Source of the DNA: Pseudomonadota bacterium
Lineage (GTDB): Bacteria > Pseudomonadota > Gammaproteobacteria > Burkholderiales > Rhodocyclaceae
Direction: 5' to 3'
Length of the DNA stretch: 64,000 bases
NCBI GenBank assembly: GCA_018261895.1
Contig: JAGTRT010000002.1
Location: 1-64,000, forward strand
Both the position numbers and the translations under genes were made by a program. Of the stretch, positions 35,454-44,981 are shown piece by piece; the first letter of the stretch is position 1, and each line of letters starts with the position of its first letter. Under the pieces are notes generated by a model that searched no databases, was not told where the DNA came from, and was given only the letters and a program-made list of their open reading frames with translations.

Positions 35454-36818
35454 CTAGTGATGTGCCGAGTCGGCCAGGTGCTGGACGTCGTCCTGCTGGG
35501 CCTGGTTGGCGAGATGGCGCTGGCGGATGAGGTACATCAGGCCGCTGACGAAGAGCCCGAACAGCGTGACGACCCAGTAGATCGACATGTCCATTTTGAC
35601 CATGAGGTAGTACAGGCCGGTCATGATCAGGATGGAGATGTTTTCGTTGAAGTTCTGCACGGCGATCGAGTGGCCGGCGCCCATCAGGATGTGGCCGCGG
35701 TGCTGGAGCAGGGCATTCATCGGCACGACGAAGAAGCCGGACAGCCCGCCGATCAGGATGAGTAGCGGCACGGCCAGCCAAATTTCGTGAACGAAATTCA
35801 TGATTAGCACGATGAGGCCCATGGCGATGCCGAGCGGAATGACGCGGACCGATTTGCGCAGGGTGATGAACTTCGCAGCCATGATGGCACCTACGGCAAC
35901 GCCGACAGCAACGACGCCCTGGAGCATCGAGGCTTTCGACAAACCGAGGCCAAGGGCCGTTTCGGACCATTTGATCACGATGAACTGCAGTGTCGCGCCG
36001 GCGCCCCAGAACAGCGTCGTCACGGCCAGCGAAATCTGGCCGAGGCGGTCGCGCCAGAGCAGCATGAGGCAGTGGTTGAATTCGTGGATCAGGTAGATCG
36101 GATTTTTCTTCAGCGCCTTGTGGTCGACGCCGGTGTCGGGCACATAGAGATTGAAGATGGCGGCCAGGATGTAGAGCACGGCCACGACGGACAGGGCCAT
36201 TTCGCCGATGGTGTCCACGCCCGTTTCGATGACCGGGAAGTCGAAGGACAGCAGGCCGTGGGCGATTTCCGGACGGATGATCGTGCCGCCGATGACGACG
36301 CCGAGGATGATGGCGCCGACCGTCAGGCCCTCGATCCAGCCGTTGGCGACGACGAGCAGGCGATGCGGCAGGTATTCGGTCAGGATGCCGTACTTGGCAG
36401 GCGAGTAGGCGGCGGCGCCGAGCCCGACGACGGCATAGGCAAGCAGCGGGTGGGCGCCGAAGAACATCATGCTGCAGCCGACGATCTTGATGGTATTGCT
36501 GATGAGCATGACCCGGCCCTTGGGCATCGAGTCGGCGAAGGCGCCCACGAAGGCGGCGAGCACCACGTAGGAGACGGTGAAGAAGGTCTTGAGCAGCGGT
36601 TCGTATTCCGACGGCGCCTGCATCTCGCGCAGCGCGGCGATGGCGGCAATCAGCAGGGCGTTGTCGGCCAGCGCGGAGAAAAACTGCGCGGCCATGATGA
36701 TGTAGAAGCCGAACGGCACGGAATATTTGTCTCTTTTATTACTTTGGGCGAGGTTTATACCACGCTCAGGATTCGGCGCAAGGCTTGCGCGATCTGGGCC
36801 GTTGTGCATGTTGCTCAA
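35454..36818 (-). CDS. lplT: lysophospholipid transporter LplT (MFS family)
   Basis: 454-residue major-facilitator protein with about 12 membrane segments; family features FGFYIIMAAQFFSALADNAL and YSPAKYGILTEYLP. LplT flips lysophospholipids inward for re-acylation. The acyltransferase partner Aas is not fused or adjacent here. It is divergent from lysR-alr; lplT near alr is a common betaproteobacterial arrangement. Confidence 0.9.
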   Translation of the reverse strand: MSNMHNGPDRASLAPNPERGINLAQSNKRDKYSVPFGFYIIMAAQFFSALADNALLIAAIAALREMQAPSEYEPLLKTFFTVSYVVLAAFVGAFADSMPKGRVMLISNTIKIVGCSMMFFGAHPLLAYAVVGLGAAAYSPAKYGILTEYLPHRLLVVANGWIEGLTVGAIILGVVIGGTIIRPEIAHGLLSFDFPVIETGVDTIGEMALSVVAVLYILAAIFNLYVPDTGVDHKALKKNPIYLIHEFNHCLMLLWRDRLGQISLAVTTLFWGAGATLQFIVIKWSETALGLGLSKASMLQGVVAVGVAVGAIMAAKFITLRKSVRVIPLGIAMGLIVLIMNFVHEIWLAVPLLILIGGLSGFFVVPMNALLQHRGHILMGAGHSIAVQNFNENISILIMTGLYYLMVKMDMSIYWVVTLFGLFVSGLMYLIRQRHLANQAQQDDVQHLADSAHH

Positions 36819-36905
36819 CTCGCGCTGAAAAGAATTCAGCCTAGGTCGTCTTGGTTAAAACCTGATGACAGGCGATTCTCGCGTTGGCGCCGATTTTTCT
36901 CGCGG

Positions 36906-36943
36906 CTTTGACGGTCAACCGGAAAATTTGCCCAAAATCGAAA
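36906..36943 (-). repeat. dispersed ~38-bp repeat, copy 8
   Basis: Reverse-orientation copy (CTTTGACGGTCAACCGGAAA, then ATTTGCCCAAAATCGAAAC) in the lplT-lysR intergenic region, about 65 bases before the lysR start. Confidence 0.83.
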
Positions 36944-37007
36944 CTTGCTGCCGGAAGCATGACGGAATGTGATTGAATAACGGCCGCATACCCACAGGAG
37001 AGAAATC

Positions 37008-37910
37008 ATGGCTGACCGGCGTTTGCAGGTCTTTCATGCCGTCGCAAAACATCTGAGCTTTACCCGCGCGGCTGACGCCCTGTTCATGACGCAACCGGCC
37101 GTGACCTTCCAGATCCGGCAACTGGAAGAACAGTACAGCACGCGCCTGTTCGATCGGCGGCACGGCGGCATTTCGCTGACGCCCGCCGGCGAGCTCGTGC
37201 TCTCCTTTGCCGAAAAGATCCTCGCCCTGTCCGACGAAATGGAAACCCGCCTGTCCGAAATGACCGGCGAGATGCGCGGCCCGCTGCTCGTCGGCGCCAG
37301 CACGACCATCGCCGAGTTCATGCTGCCGCGCGTCCTCGGCGAATTCAACGCGGCCTATCCGCAGGTCCGGGCGCGGCTCATCGTCGCCAACTCGGAAAGC
37401 ATCGAGAGCCAGGTGGCCGAACACACCCTCGACGTCGGGCTCATCGAGGTGCCGGCCAAGCTTTCCGGCCTGACCAGCCAGATCTGCTGCGAAGACGAAT
37501 TGCTCGTCATCTGCGCGCCGGATTACCCGCTGGCCGGGCAAAAATCCGTGGCGCCGAGAAATCTCGTCGACTATGAATTCATTTCCCGCGAACCCGGTTC
37601 GGGCACGCGGGAGATCACCGATGCCTATTTCCGCGAGCACAAGGTGCCGCCGGAAAACCTCAAGATGCAGATGGAACTGGGCAGTCCCGAAGCCCTAAAA
37701 GGCGTCGTCTCCACCGGGCTGGGCTTTGCCATCGTGTCGCGGGCCGTGGTCGAAAAGGAGGCGCAGCTCGGCGAGCTCGTTGCCATCCCGCTCAAGCCGC
37801 CGCTCAAGCGCAGCCTTTATCTGGTCTATCAGCAGGATCGCTTCCAGTCCCGGCTTACCGCCACCTTCATCGAATTTACCCGCAAGAAACTGAAAGAAAT
37901 GGCTTCATGA
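37008..37910 (+). CDS. LysR-family transcription regulator
   Basis: 300 residues: N-terminal winged helix (HLSFTRAADALFMTQPAVTF) and an effector domain (LLVGASTTIAEFMLP, EPGSGTREITDAYF). The sequence resembles the CysL/CbbR branch, whose effectors include metabolites of carbon or sulfur assimilation; the target here is unknown. A ribosome site AGGAGAG precedes the ATG. Its stop overlaps the alr start (ATGA), so the two are co-expressed. Confidence 0.88.
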   Translation: MADRRLQVFHAVAKHLSFTRAADALFMTQPAVTFQIRQLEEQYSTRLFDRRHGGISLTPAGELVLSFAEKILALSDEMETRLSEMTGEMRGPLLVGASTTIAEFMLPRVLGEFNAAYPQVRARLIVANSESIESQVAEHTLDVGLIEVPAKLSGLTSQICCEDELLVICAPDYPLAGQKSVAPRNLVDYEFISREPGSGTREITDAYFREHKVPPENLKMQMELGSPEALKGVVSTGLGFAIVSRAVVEKEAQLGELVAIPLKPPLKRSLYLVYQQDRFQSRLTATFIEFTRKKLKEMAS

Positions 37911-39019
37911 AAACCTCGCGTCCCATCCGGGCGCGCATTGCGCCGGCGGCGATCCTCCACAATTACCGGCAGGCCAAGCGCCACGCGCCGCAAGCCAAGG
38001 CCTGGGCCGTCGTCAAGGCCAATGCCTACGGCCACGGCCAATGGCGCGCCGTCGAAGCCCTGCGCGGCGAAGCCGACGGCTTTGCCCTGCTCGAATGCGA
38101 AAACGCCGTCGCCTTGCGCGAAGCCGGCGTCACCCAGCCCATCCTCATGCTCGAAGGCGTGTTCAGCGCCCGTGACGTGCGCGCCATCGCCGACCATGCG
38201 ATCACGACGGTCGTTCATTGCCCTGAGCAACTCGACCTCGTGCTGGGCAACCGGCCGGCCGACAAGCCGCTGTCGCTCTATCTCAAGCTCAACACGGGCA
38301 TGAACCGGCTCGGTTTTACGCCGGCCAAGCTGGCGGAAGCCCGCACGACGCTGGCTCAACAGACCGGCATCGATCTGACGCTGATGACCCATTTTGCCGA
38401 GGCCGATGGCCCGCGCGGCGTGGCGGAGCAGCTCGAACAGTTCCGCCGGATGACCGAAGGCTGGGCGGCGCCCGTTTGCCTGGCCAATTCGGCCGCCATC
38501 CTGCATCACCCGCAGACGCACGGCGACTGGGTGCGGCCGGGCATCATGCTCTACGGCGCCAGCCCGTTCGCCGAAATCAGCGCCGAAACGCTCGGCCTGC
38601 AGCCGGTCATGACGCTCGAAAGCGCCATCATCGGCGTCCAGGATCTCGCTCCCGGCGACCGCGTCGGCTATGGCGGCACCTTCACGGCCGACAAACCGAT
38701 GCGCATCGGCGTCGTCGCCTGCGGCTACGCCGACGGTTACCCGCGCCACGCACCGAGTGGCACGCCGATTGCCGTCATGGGCCGGCGGACGAAAACCGTC
38801 GGCCGGGTGTCGATGGACATGCTGGCCTGCGACCTGACCGACATTCCCGACGCCGGCATCGGCGCGCCGGTCACGCTGTGGGGCCAGGGCATCGCCGGCA
38901 CCGTGCCGGCCGATGAAGTCGCCACGGCCGCCGGTACCATCGCCTACGAACTGTTCTGCGCCCTGGCGCAGCGCGTCCCGGTCAGCCTGGACGAGACTTT
39001 GACGGTCAACCGGAAATAA
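37907..39019 (+). CDS. alr: alanine racemase
   Basis: Makes D-alanine for peptidoglycan. 370 residues with PLP Lys in AVVKANAYGHG and the second catalytic Tyr in DRVGYGGTF; also RVSMDMLACD. Its last residues (TLTVNRK) and stop codon are formed by a dispersed repeat that also contains the radA start; the two genes overlap by one base (TAATG). Confidence 0.96.
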   Translation: MKTSRPIRARIAPAAILHNYRQAKRHAPQAKAWAVVKANAYGHGQWRAVEALRGEADGFALLECENAVALREAGVTQPILMLEGVFSARDVRAIADHAITTVVHCPEQLDLVLGNRPADKPLSLYLKLNTGMNRLGFTPAKLAEARTTLAQQTGIDLTLMTHFAEADGPRGVAEQLEQFRRMTEGWAAPVCLANSAAILHHPQTHGDWVRPGIMLYGASPFAEISAETLGLQPVMTLESAIIGVQDLAPGDRVGYGGTFTADKPMRIGVVACGYADGYPRHAPSGTPIAVMGRRTKTVGRVSMDMLACDLTDIPDAGIGAPVTLWGQGIAGTVPADEVATAAGTIAYELFCALAQRVPVSLDETLTVNRK

Positions 39020-39034
39020 TGGCCAAAATCAAAA
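38998..39034 (-). repeat. dispersed ~38-bp repeat, copy 9 (alr stop / radA start)
   Basis: Reverse-orientation copy: TTTGACGGTCAACCGGAAA, then TAATGGCCAAAATCAAAA. One changed base block in the core creates TAATG, which is both the alr stop and the radA start. Confidence 0.83.
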
Positions 39035-40380
39035 CCATCTACAGCTGCACGGAGTGCGGCGCGACGAGCCCCAAGTGGCAGGGCCAGTGCCCGGGCTGCA
39101 ACGAATGGAACACGCTGGTCGAAACCGTCGCTGAAAAGGCGCCGACTAACAGCCGCTTCGAATCGCTGGCGCCCACGGCCAAATTGCAGAATCTCTCGGA
39201 AATCGAGGCGCGCGAGGTCGAGCGCATCGCCACCGGCATCGGCGAGTTCGACCGGGCGCTCGGTGGCGGGCTGGTCAATGGCGCCGTCGTGCTCATCGGC
39301 GGCGACCCCGGCATCGGCAAGAGCACGCTGCTTCTGCAGGCGCTGGCCCATTTGTCGCTCGACAACCGTGTGCTCTACGTCAGCGGCGAAGAGTCCGGCG
39401 AACAGGTCGCCCTGCGCGCCCGCCGCCTCGGACTCGACACCCGGCGCCTGCAGCTCATGGCCGAGATCAACCTCGAACGCATCCTCGCCACGCTGCAGGC
39501 CGAAAAGCCGGTCGTTGCAGTCATCGACTCGATCCAGACCCTGTGGTCCGATCAACTGTCCAGCGCGCCGGGTTCGGTCGCCCAGGTCCGCGAATGCGCG
39601 GCGCAACTGACCCGACTGGCCAAGCAGGCCGGCATCACGGTCATCCTCGTCGGCCACGTGACGAAGGAGGGCGCCCTCGCTGGCCCGCGTGTGCTCGAAC
39701 ACATCGTCGACACCGTGCTCTATTTCGAAGGCGACACGCATTCGAGCTTCCGTCTCGTGCGCGCCGTCAAGAACCGCTTCGGCGCCGTCAACGAGCTAGG
39801 CGTCTTCGCCATGACCGAAACCGGGTTGAAGGGCGTCAGCAACCCGTCGGCGCTCTTCCTCTCGCAGCACGGCCAGGATGTGCCGGGTTCCTGCGTGATG
39901 GTGACGCAGGAAGGGACGCGGCCGCTGCTCGTCGAAATCCAGGCGCTGGTCGATACCGCGCACGGCAACCCGCGCCGGCTGACGGTCGGCCTTGATCCGC
40001 AGCGCCTGGCCATGTTGCTCGCCGTGCTGCACCGCCACGCCGGGGTTGTTTGCTTCGATCAGGATGTCTTCGTCAATGCTGTCGGTGGGGTCAAGATCAC
40101 CGAGCCGGCAGCCGACCTGGCGGTCCTGTTGTCGATCACTTCATCTCTTAAAAACAAGCCGTTACCGTCTAAACTTATTGTGTTTGGTGAGATTGGTCTG
40201 GCCGGGGAAATCCGTCCCGCACCGCGCGGCCAGGAGCGCCTCAAAGAGGCAGCCAAGCTCGGTTTTACCCGCGCGCTGATCCCGGAAGCGAACCGGCCCA
40301 AGCAGGCCATCCCGGGCATGCAGGTCATCGCCGTCAAGCGCGTCGAGGAGGCGGTAGCGCGGATACGCGAGTTGGAATAA
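39019..40380 (+). CDS. radA: DNA repair protein RadA
   Basis: DnaB-like ATPase that assists branch migration in recombination. 453 residues: four-Cys zinc finger (CTECGATSPKWQGQCPGC), Walker A GGDPGIGKSTLL, the RadA KNRFG motif, and a Lon-like C-terminal domain (GEIGLAGEIRPAPRG). ATG 39019 overlaps alr by one base. An AT-rich patch with very different codon choice lies at 40141-40195. Confidence 0.97.
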   Translation: MAKIKTIYSCTECGATSPKWQGQCPGCNEWNTLVETVAEKAPTNSRFESLAPTAKLQNLSEIEAREVERIATGIGEFDRALGGGLVNGAVVLIGGDPGIGKSTLLLQALAHLSLDNRVLYVSGEESGEQVALRARRLGLDTRRLQLMAEINLERILATLQAEKPVVAVIDSIQTLWSDQLSSAPGSVAQVRECAAQLTRLAKQAGITVILVGHVTKEGALAGPRVLEHIVDTVLYFEGDTHSSFRLVRAVKNRFGAVNELGVFAMTETGLKGVSNPSALFLSQHGQDVPGSCVMVTQEGTRPLLVEIQALVDTAHGNPRRLTVGLDPQRLAMLLAVLHRHAGVVCFDQDVFVNAVGGVKITEPAADLAVLLSITSSLKNKPLPSKLIVFGEIGLAGEIRPAPRGQERLKEAAKLGFTRALIPEANRPKQAIPGMQVIAVKRVEEAVARIRELE

Positions 40381-40407
40381 GCTGGCGGGATAACCTCTTC
40401 GGCAGCC

Positions 40408-42495
40408 ATGTTCAATCTTTCGCGATATTTCTCCACCGTCAGTTTCATTCTGATAGTGCTGGCTGCCGGCGTACTCGGGCCGCTTTACCAGAAGCTCTCG
40501 CTGCAGCAGATGCAGGATCTGGCCGAAGGCCGGAATCTGGCCATGGCCCAGGTTTTCCAGAACTCCCTGCGCAGCCAGCTCGATGAACTGATGGGCAGTT
40601 CGGTCGGGCGGGATGTGGCCTTCCTGCGCGAATCCGACGAGGCGCGCCTGCTGCAGGGCCGGGTGCTCGAATTGATGCGGGATACTGCCGTCGTCCGCGT
40701 CAAGATCTACAACCGCCTCGGCAACACGGTTTTTTCGACGGACAGCGCACAGATCGGCGAAAGTCGCCTCGACAACCCCGGTTTCCGTTCGGCCATGACC
40801 GGGACAATTGCCAGCGAACTGACCTACCGCGACAAGGCCGACAAGTTTGAAGGTACGCTGGCCAGGCTCGATGTCCTTTCGAGCTACATTCCCGTGCGCG
40901 GCAAGGACCACTCGGTAGAAGGGGTGCTGGAGCTCTACCAGGACGTCACGCCGTTCGTCGATCAGCTCCAGCGCAACATGTGGCTGGTGACCGGAGGGGT
41001 CGCCCTGGTCTTCTCCGCGCTCTACATGATGCAGTTCATCGTCGTCCGGCGCGCCCAGGGCATTCTGGAAGATCAGGAAGGACGCATCGCGGCCGCCCGC
41101 GATACGCTGGAAATCCAGGTGGCGGCGCGCACCGAGGAACTGCGGCGGACCAATACCCAGCTCGAGGGCGAAATCGTCGAACGCCGTCAGGCCCAGAGCA
41201 AGCTCAATTACCTGGCCTACCACGACCCGCTGACCGGGCTGTCGAATCGCCGCAGTTTCATCGAACGGCTGGAGGAAAGCCTGCGCGAAAACGCCCGGCA
41301 GGGCGAGCGCCTGGCCGTGCTCTTCATCGATCTCGACCAGTTCAAGCAGGTCAACGATTCCCTCGGTCACGGCGTCGGTGACGAACTGCTGGTCTCCGTC
41401 GCCGCGCGCCTCGCCGAACATGTCCGGCTCATCGACATGCTGGCCCGGCTGGGCGGCGACGAATTCATTTGCCTGATGGAGGGCGTGCGCAGCGAAAAGG
41501 ACGTCGAGGTGCTCGCCCAGGAAATCATCGGCGCCTTCGACTACCCCTTCCGCCTGGGCGACCACGAGCTTTTCCTCAGCGCCTCGGTCGGCATCAGCCT
41601 GACCTCCGGCGAAGGCGAGACGGTCATGGACCTCATGCGCAACGCCGATACGGCCATGTATCGCGCCAAGGCCCATGGACGCGGCAACTACCATTTCTAT
41701 ACGCCGGAAATGACCCGCGACGCGCAGGAACGCATCCGCATGGAAAACCTGCTGCGCCGGGCGCTCGACAACCACGAGCTTGCCGTCTACCTGCAACCGC
41801 AGGTCGATACCCAGACCGGACAACTGCTCGGCGCCGAAGCGCTGGTGCGCTGGAACAGTCCGGAACTCGGCCTGGTCATGCCGACCCGCTTCATTCCGCT
41901 GGCCGAGGATTCCGGCCTCATCGTCGGCCTCGGCAACTGGGTGTTGCGCGAAACCTGCCGTCAGGTCATGCAATGGCAGGCCAGTGGCTTCGAACTGCCC
42001 CAGGTATCGGTCAATCTCTCCGTCAAACAGCTGGAACGCCCCGAATTTATCGACATCCTGAGTGACATCCTCGACGAAACCGGCATGGAACCCGAGCGCC
42101 TCAAGCTCGAGCTGACCGAATCCGTGGTCATGGCCTTCGGCAACGCCACCGAACTGCTGGAACGCCTGCGCGATCTCGGTATCCGCCTGGCTCTCGACGA
42201 TTTCGGTACCGGCTATTCATCGCTGAGCTACCTCAAGTTGCTGCCGGTCCATCAACTCAAGATCGACCGCTCCTTTGTCGACGGCATTGGCCGCAATTCA
42301 GGCGACGAGGCCATCATCCGGACCATCATGGAGCTCGCCCGCAGCCTCGAATTCGAGGTGGTCGCCGAAGGGGTCGAAACGGTTGAGCAGGCTGATTTCC
42401 TGGCCAATCTAGGCTGCGAAATGCTGCAGGGTTACCTGCATGGCAGGGCGGTGTTGCCGTCCGAGTTCCGCGCCCGCTGGTCCGAGCCTTCATGA
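40408..42495 (+). CDS. membrane GGDEF-EAL protein (c-di-GMP turnover)
   Basis: 695 residues: membrane helix at about 11-27, periplasmic sensor part, second helix at about 191-213, a short coiled coil, GGDEF domain with an intact GGDEF at 349-353 and an RxxD inhibitory site (RLID, 340-343), then an EAL domain (GAEALVRW, DDFGTGYSSLSYL). Both c-di-GMP synthesis and breakdown motifs look intact; net activity is unknown. It overlaps the following permease gene by 4 bases. Confidence 0.92.
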   Translation: MFNLSRYFSTVSFILIVLAAGVLGPLYQKLSLQQMQDLAEGRNLAMAQVFQNSLRSQLDELMGSSVGRDVAFLRESDEARLLQGRVLELMRDTAVVRVKIYNRLGNTVFSTDSAQIGESRLDNPGFRSAMTGTIASELTYRDKADKFEGTLARLDVLSSYIPVRGKDHSVEGVLELYQDVTPFVDQLQRNMWLVTGGVALVFSALYMMQFIVVRRAQGILEDQEGRIAAARDTLEIQVAARTEELRRTNTQLEGEIVERRQAQSKLNYLAYHDPLTGLSNRRSFIERLEESLRENARQGERLAVLFIDLDQFKQVNDSLGHGVGDELLVSVAARLAEHVRLIDMLARLGGDEFICLMEGVRSEKDVEVLAQEIIGAFDYPFRLGDHELFLSASVGISLTSGEGETVMDLMRNADTAMYRAKAHGRGNYHFYTPEMTRDAQERIRMENLLRRALDNHELAVYLQPQVDTQTGQLLGAEALVRWNSPELGLVMPTRFIPLAEDSGLIVGLGNWVLRETCRQVMQWQASGFELPQVSVNLSVKQLERPEFIDILSDILDETGMEPERLKLELTESVVMAFGNATELLERLRDLGIRLALDDFGTGYSSLSYLKLLPVHQLKIDRSFVDGIGRNSGDEAIIRTIMELARSLEFEVVAEGVETVEQADFLANLGCEMLQGYLHGRAVLPSEFRARWSEPS

Positions 42496-44981
42496 CTGCC
42501 GCCCACGCCTGGCGCATCCTTGGCCGGGAGCTGCGTTCCGGCGAGTTGCGGCTGCTTTTTGCGGCGCTTGCCATTGCCGTTGCTGCCGTGACGGCGGTCG
42601 GCTTTTTTGCCGACCGCGTGCGTCTGGCTCTTGAGCGCGAAGCGCAGCAGATGATGGGCGGCGATCTCATCCTCATCGGTGATCACGATCTGCCGTCGGC
42701 GTATGCCGCCGAGGCCGGTCAGCGCGGCCTCAGCCAGGCCGAAACGCTGGTTTTTCCGAGCATGGTCATCGGGCCCGAGGTGGCCCAACTGGCCGACATC
42801 AAGGCGGTCAGCGCGGGCTACCCATTGCGCGGTCGCGTCGAGACCAGCCTGCGGGCCGGGGAAACCGGTTCGCCCGTGGCCGGCGGGCCGAAGCCGGGAA
42901 GCGTCTGGCTCGACGAACGCTTGTCGGCCGCATTGCAGGTCGAGGTCGGCGGCAAGGTGACGGTCGGCGCCAGCACGCTCACGGTGGCGGCCATCCTGAC
43001 CCGCGAGCCGGACCGTGGCGTCAATTTCTTCAGCCTGGCGCCACGTCTCATGATGCATGCCGAGGATATCCCGGCCACCGGGCTGATCCAGCCCGGCGCA
43101 CGCGTCCGCTACAGCCTGCTGGTGGCCGGCGATGCGAAGGCCGTGGCGGGTTTCCAGTCGTGGTTGCTGAAGCGCCTTGAACGCGGCGAACGCATCGAGG
43201 ACACGCGCAATGCCCGGCCGGAAATCCGGGGCGCCCTCGACAAGGCCGAGCGTTTTCTCGGCTTGTCGACGGTGTTGACGGTGGTCCTGGCCGCCGTGGC
43301 CAGTGCCATGGCGTCGCGTCGCTACATGCAGCGCCACCTCGATGCCTGCGCCGTCATGCGCTGCCTGGGCATGACCCAGGGCGGCCTGCTGCGCCTGCAT
43401 GGCTGGCTGTTTCTGTGGCTGGCGACGATGGCCGCCGTGGTGGGCGGTGTTGTGGGGTATGCCGCCCATTTTGCGCTGGTTTACTGGCTGTCGGCCTTGC
43501 TCCAGCTCGAATTGCCGGCGCCGGGATGGCTGCCGCTGCTCGGCGGGGTGGGGGTGGCCGGCGTGTTGTTGTTCGGCTTCGCCTTCCCGCCGCTCATCCA
43601 GCTGGCGCGGGTGCCGACCCTGCGGGTTTTGCGCCGCGAGCTGGGCTCAACGCGGCCGCTCTCGCTTGGCGGTTATGCCCTGGGCTTCGCCTTGCTCGCT
43701 GTCCTGATCGTCTGGATCGCCGGGAATGTTCGCCTCGGGGCCTGGGCAGTTGGCGGTTTTGCCCTTGCCCTCGGCGGTTTCTGGGTCATCGCGCGTCTGG
43801 TCATCGCGGCCATCGCCCGCCTGCGTGGCGGCGCCGGGTTTGGCTGGCGGCAGGGGCTGGCCAGCCTGACGCGTCATGCTTCATCCAGCGCCGTGCAGAT
43901 TGTCGCACTGGCCATTGGGCTGATGGCAATGCTCCTGCTGACGGTGATTCGCGCCGAATTGCTCGATGCCTGGCAGAAATCCGTTCCTGCCGACGCGCCG
44001 AATCGATTCGTGATCAATATCCAGCCCGATCAGCGTGCGGCGGTGGCCGAGACGCTGCGGGCCAGCGGCATTGAGGCCGACCTGCTGCCCATGGTGCGCG
44101 CCCGGCTCATCCGCATTGGCGGCAAGGAGGTCAGTCCGGCCAGTTTCCCGAACGACGACCGGGCGCAGCGCCTGATCGAACGCGAATTCAACCTGTCGTG
44201 GCGCAGCGATCTGCCGGCCGGCAACCAGATCAGCGCCGGGCGCTGGTTTCCGCCCGAGGCGGCGGGACAGGGCCTGGCCTCGGTCGAGGAAGGCCTGGCC
44301 AAGACCCTGGGTATCCAGTTGGGCGACGAACTGGTCTTCATGGTCGCCGGCGTCGAGAAGCGGGTGACGACGAGCAGCCTGCGCAAGCTGTCCTGGGATT
44401 CGATGCGCGTCAATTTCTTCGTGCTGACGCCACCCGGCGTCATCGAGGACGCCCCGGCCAGCTACATCACCAGTTTCCACCTGCCGGCCGACAAGGCCGA
44501 CGCCGCATCCGGCCTGGTCAAGCGTTTTCCCGGCCTGACGATGATCGATGTCGGCGCCATCCTGCGCCAGTTGCAGGCGGTGATCGCCCAGGTCGCCGGG
44601 GCAGTGCAGTTCGTATTCGTCTTTGCCCTGCTGGCCGGCGGCATCGTGTTGTACGCCGCGCTGCTGACCAGTTTTGACGAGCGACGTTACGAGCTGTCGG
44701 TCATGCGCGCCCTGGGGGCCCACCGCGGACAACTGCGCCTCGCCATGCTCGTCGAGCTCGGCGTGATCGGCAGTCTGGCCGGGCTGATGGCGGCCGTCGG
44801 CGCCATGCTCCTCGGCCGCATCGTCGGGCTCCAGGTTTTTCAGCTGGAACTGACCTTCAGCCTCTGGTTACCGGTCCTGGCCACGCTGGGCGGCGGATTG
44901 CTGGCCGTGCTGATCGGCTGGCTGGCCATCCGCCAGCTCGTTTCGGCGCCGCCCCTGCTGGCTTTGCGCAACGGCGCCTAA
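42492..44981 (+). CDS. FtsX-type ABC transporter permease (YbbP-like)
   Basis: 829 residues with an N-terminal helix, a large periplasmic domain, and two FtsX-like membrane modules (for example VLTVVLAAVASAMASRRYMQ and VFVFALLAGGIVLYAALLTS). The best fit is the YbbP type, usually encoded beside the ATPase YbbA and the esterase TesA; neither is present here. The ATGA overlap with the GGDEF-EAL gene implies co-expression. Probably exports or extracts lipid or lipoprotein-like molecules; the substrate is unknown. Confidence 0.85.
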   Translation: MTAAHAWRILGRELRSGELRLLFAALAIAVAAVTAVGFFADRVRLALEREAQQMMGGDLILIGDHDLPSAYAAEAGQRGLSQAETLVFPSMVIGPEVAQLADIKAVSAGYPLRGRVETSLRAGETGSPVAGGPKPGSVWLDERLSAALQVEVGGKVTVGASTLTVAAILTREPDRGVNFFSLAPRLMMHAEDIPATGLIQPGARVRYSLLVAGDAKAVAGFQSWLLKRLERGERIEDTRNARPEIRGALDKAERFLGLSTVLTVVLAAVASAMASRRYMQRHLDACAVMRCLGMTQGGLLRLHGWLFLWLATMAAVVGGVVGYAAHFALVYWLSALLQLELPAPGWLPLLGGVGVAGVLLFGFAFPPLIQLARVPTLRVLRRELGSTRPLSLGGYALGFALLAVLIVWIAGNVRLGAWAVGGFALALGGFWVIARLVIAAIARLRGGAGFGWRQGLASLTRHASSSAVQIVALAIGLMAMLLLTVIRAELLDAWQKSVPADAPNRFVINIQPDQRAAVAETLRASGIEADLLPMVRARLIRIGGKEVSPASFPNDDRAQRLIEREFNLSWRSDLPAGNQISAGRWFPPEAAGQGLASVEEGLAKTLGIQLGDELVFMVAGVEKRVTTSSLRKLSWDSMRVNFFVLTPPGVIEDAPASYITSFHLPADKADAASGLVKRFPGLTMIDVGAILRQLQAVIAQVAGAVQFVFVFALLAGGIVLYAALLTSFDERRYELSVMRALGAHRGQLRLAMLVELGVIGSLAGLMAAVGAMLLGRIVGLQVFQLELTFSLWLPVLATLGGGLLAVLIGWLAIRQLVSAPPLLALRNGA

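Noticed and set aside
40162-41973. 603-codon frame antisense to radA and the GGDEF-EAL gene
   Set aside because: Crosses two genes with strong motifs on the other strand.
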